Positions 61,903 to 64,000 of a stretch of DNA of 64,000 nt are shown piece after piece; the first letter of the stretch is position 1; each line of letters begins with the position of its first letter. The position numbers and the translations under genes are program-made. Origin of the DNA: Ruminococcus sp. (GTDB taxonomy: Bacteria > Bacillota > Clostridia > Oscillospirales > Ruminococcaceae); the NCBI GenBank assembly GCA_021201755.1, contig JAJQEI010000045.1:1298-65297 (forward strand), given 5' to 3'. The notes under the pieces were generated by a model. It was not told where the DNA came from. It made no database searches and saw only the letters and a program-made list of their open reading frames with translations.

Positions 61903-64000
61903 ATGGTATGGACAAGCGAACAAGAAAAAGCGATTACAATGCGCAATTGTGGACTTATTGTATCTGCAGCAGCCGGCAGTGGAAAAACCTCTGTGTTGGT
62001 TGAACGATTGATACAAATTTTGATGGACGACGCACCGGAAACACGTATTCCGGCAAATTGGCTTGTTGTTGTTACGTTTACCAGTGACACAGCATCTGAA
62101 GTGAAAATACGTTTAACCCAAACACTGGAAAAACAATTGCAGCAACAGCCGGAGAACAATTGGCTGCAACAACAACAAATTTTATTGCAAAGTGCGCATA
62201 TTTCAACCATCAGCTCCTTTTGCTTTGATTTTATTCGGGATAATTTGACAGATCAAGAAATTACTTCAGGTTTTCGCATTCTTAGTGAAGCGGAAAGCAG
62301 TTTAATAGAAGCCAAAGCGGCGGATCAGGTACTCAATGATTGGCATATAACGCATAGTGCGGAGATAGAATATCTCTGGAGATGCTTTTGCGAGACGAAT
62401 GATCAACCAATAGAAAAAATTTTAATGGATTTGCATCATTTTTTATCCTCTGTTCCATTCCGTAAGTTATGGAAAGATATGACGTTGAAAAACTTGAAAA
62501 TGCCTCTGAACCAATCGATTTATTGCAAACAATTTATACACCAACTGCATATGATTGTCAGCGATATTATCACGCAGAACTCTAGTGCATTGGAGTTGTC
62601 CTATGATCTTTATCCCACATTGAAAGAAAACACGCTGTATACTTATTTAGAAAAGGATTATGAATTTTATGAAGGAATCTTACAAGAAATTGAGATTCAG
62701 TCCGATTTAGAATCATGTTTGCTTTCTCTATTGGAAATTTTCAAAAATCGGAAGAAAAATCAATTTCCAAGGAAAAAGAAAACATTGCTTGATGTAGAGA
62801 CTTTTGATCAAATCAAGGAAATGCGAAAACAATATAAAAAGAAATCTGATTATCTGGTGAAACTGATTCAATCTGTTCAACCTTTTGCGGCATCTGATTT
62901 AGAGGAGCATTGCAAAATTGTTCCGTTGTTGTTTGAAATGGAGGAAGATGTTGCAAATGCTATCTGGGCAGAGAAAGTGCAGAAAAACGCATTGAGTTTT
63001 GAAGACGGAGAACGACTGGTACTTGAAATGCTGACGCAGCCTAATCCGAATAATCCGGAAAAGATGATGCCATCCCCATTGGCGAAAGAAATGTCTGAAT
63101 TTTATCAGCTCATTATGATCGACGAATATCAAGATTCGAATAACAAACAGGATCAAATTTTTAAACTGCTTTCACAAAATGCTATCGATCCCGAAACCGG
63201 TGACTTGCATTATGGAAGCAACATATTTCTGGTCGGAGACGTAAAACAATCGATTTATCGATTTCGTTTGGCAAATCCGCAAAACTTTGTCCGTGCCATT
63301 TCCGAATCTAGTCAGAAAAATAGTTTATGTCAACACATTGTTCTAAATCAAAATTTTCGGAGTGCGCCCAGCGTTTTATCTTTTGTCAATTTTATCTGTG
63401 GGAATTTGATGTCAACGGTGTGTGGTGATGTGCAGTATGATGCGACTGAAGCATTATACCCTGGTTCAAAATTATTTGACGATTTGCCAATCGAGGATCA
63501 AACAGTTCAGATTGCGATTTTGCGAGATGCGCCCAATGATCAGAGTCAGCATATTCAATACGCCATTCGTATTATCCAAAATAAAATTCGCTCTATGGCA
63601 ACTGTTGTTGATAAGGATGGTACCAAACGACCTTGTCATTATAGCGATTTCAGTATTCTAGTACGAAATAATAAACAATGCCAGAATTTTATTCGTGCTC
63701 TGAAAGAAGCAGATATTCCGGTGCAAAATCCGGAAGAAAAGGCATATTTGAAGGCGAAGGAAGTGCAGATACTATTAAATATGCTTCGTGTATTGGACAA
63801 TCCGCTATTGGATACCTCCATGGCAGCGGTCATGCTTTCTCCTATGTTTTGGTTTACGGCACAAGAGCTTTTGCAAATTCGCATGACATCGTCAAAACAA
63901 CAGCCACTTTATCTTGCTCTTTGTCAACAAATTGGTGTCACACCAGAAGAAACTAATTCTTCCATTAATATGGTATTGCTCCAGAAATGTCGCCGCCTTT
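61903..64000 (+). CDS. addA: ATP-dependent helicase/nuclease subunit A, 5' part (runs off the window)
   Basis: The frame is open from ATG 61903 to the window end, giving 699 residues of a protein normally about 1200 long. It begins VWTSEQEKAITMRN with Walker A SAAAGSGKTSVLVERL near residue 21, motif Ia VVVTFTSDTASEVKIRL (VTFT-x-x-A-A-x-E-M type) near 52, ISTISSFCFDFIRD near 104, Walker B LIMIDEYQDSNNKQD near 403, and GDVKQSIYRFRLANP near 446. These are UvrD-like helicase motifs in AddA order. It directly follows addB (start one base past the addB stop). The nuclease domain lies outside the window. Confidence 0.95.
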   Translation, partial: MVWTSEQEKAITMRNCGLIVSAAAGSGKTSVLVERLIQILMDDAPETRIPANWLVVVTFTSDTASEVKIRLTQTLEKQLQQQPENNWLQQQQILLQSAHISTISSFCFDFIRDNLTDQEITSGFRILSEAESSLIEAKAADQVLNDWHITHSAEIEYLWRCFCETNDQPIEKILMDLHHFLSSVPFRKLWKDMTLKNLKMPLNQSIYCKQFIHQLHMIVSDIITQNSSALELSYDLYPTLKENTLYTYLEKDYEFYEGILQEIEIQSDLESCLLSLLEIFKNRKKNQFPRKKKTLLDVETFDQIKEMRKQYKKKSDYLVKLIQSVQPFAASDLEEHCKIVPLLFEMEEDVANAIWAEKVQKNALSFEDGERLVLEMLTQPNPNNPEKMMPSPLAKEMSEFYQLIMIDEYQDSNNKQDQIFKLLSQNAIDPETGDLHYGSNIFLVGDVKQSIYRFRLANPQNFVRAISESSQKNSLCQHIVLNQNFRSAPSVLSFVNFICGNLMSTVCGDVQYDATEALYPGSKLFDDLPIEDQTVQIAILRDAPNDQSQHIQYAIRIIQNKIRSMATVVDKDGTKRPCHYSDFSILVRNNKQCQNFIRALKEADIPVQNPEEKAYLKAKEVQILLNMLRVLDNPLLDTSMAAVMLSPMFWFTAQELLQIRMTSSKQQPLYLALCQQIGVTPEETNSSINMVLLQKCRRL

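Noticed and set aside
1..64000. tRNA or rRNA genes, CRISPR arrays, insertion sequences and prophage
   Set aside because: None were seen on reading both strands; short tRNA-like pieces could be missed by eye.

Overview
The window looks like a chromosomal stretch of a low-GC, Gram-positive, fibre-degrading gut Clostridium relative, most like Ruminococcus (Oscillospiraceae). The reasons are dockerin-type (cellulosomal) secreted proteins with Thr/Ser-rich linkers, a CBM22-GH10-dockerin xylanase, a xylose isomerase, class B sortases, a SigK-type sporulation sigma factor, an AddAB nuclease, and strong TTGACA-17-TATAAT promoters with AGGAGG ribosome sites. No tRNA, rRNA, CRISPR array, transposase or prophage was seen. 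The genus call is inference.

Layout. 1-4.7 kb: end of a PepSY-repeat protein, then a minus-strand operon (iorA, iorB, acyl-CoA ligase) carrying several inactivating lesions. 4.9-11.1 kb: ydbC, a VTC-domain/DUF4956 pair, a ribbon-helix-helix protein, clpB and an HU protein. 11.2-17.8 kb: secreted xylanase, a serine hydrolase, an interrupted unknown gene and a GLUG/Ig-like/dockerin protein. 17.9-21 kb: asd-dapA-dapB under a lysine riboswitch. 21-25.4 kb: queA, sigK, an unknown membrane protein and xylA. 26-29 kb: a broken dockerin-repeat protein, an HAD phosphatase and a broken metallo-beta-lactamase lipoprotein. 29.1-32 kb: TPP riboswitch and thiE-thiD-thiC. 32.4-39.5 kb: cysteine desulfurase, thiI, pncC, two class B sortases (one a predicted lipoprotein), a SpoIID-like protein with rearranged motif order, and a zinc-ribbon protein. 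39.6-42.6 kb: PP2C phosphatase and a J-protein/DUF5685/zinc-ribbon cluster. 43-45.7 kb: Nudix, glycosyltransferase and an unknown anchored protein. 45.8-54.4 kb: purine operon purE-C-F-M-N-purO-AICAR transformylase-(broken lipoprotein)-purD. 54.4-64 kb: uvrC, rsmD, coaD, a coiled-coil protein, an Lrp regulator, addB and the start of addA.

How it works together. The window combines plant-polysaccharide attack (xylanase, other dockerin proteins, xylose isomerase, possible sortase anchoring) with housekeeping biosynthesis (lysine/DAP, thiamine, purines, CoA) controlled by recognisable riboswitches.

The most striking pattern is that seven accessory loci are broken by single in-frame stops and/or small frameshifts, and the reading frame resumes with family-like sequence after each lesion. 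All eight stops can be explained by one C:G to T:A transition. About 25 core genes in the same window show no lesion. The other strong oddity is the SpoIID-like protein, whose conserved motifs are in circularly permuted order.
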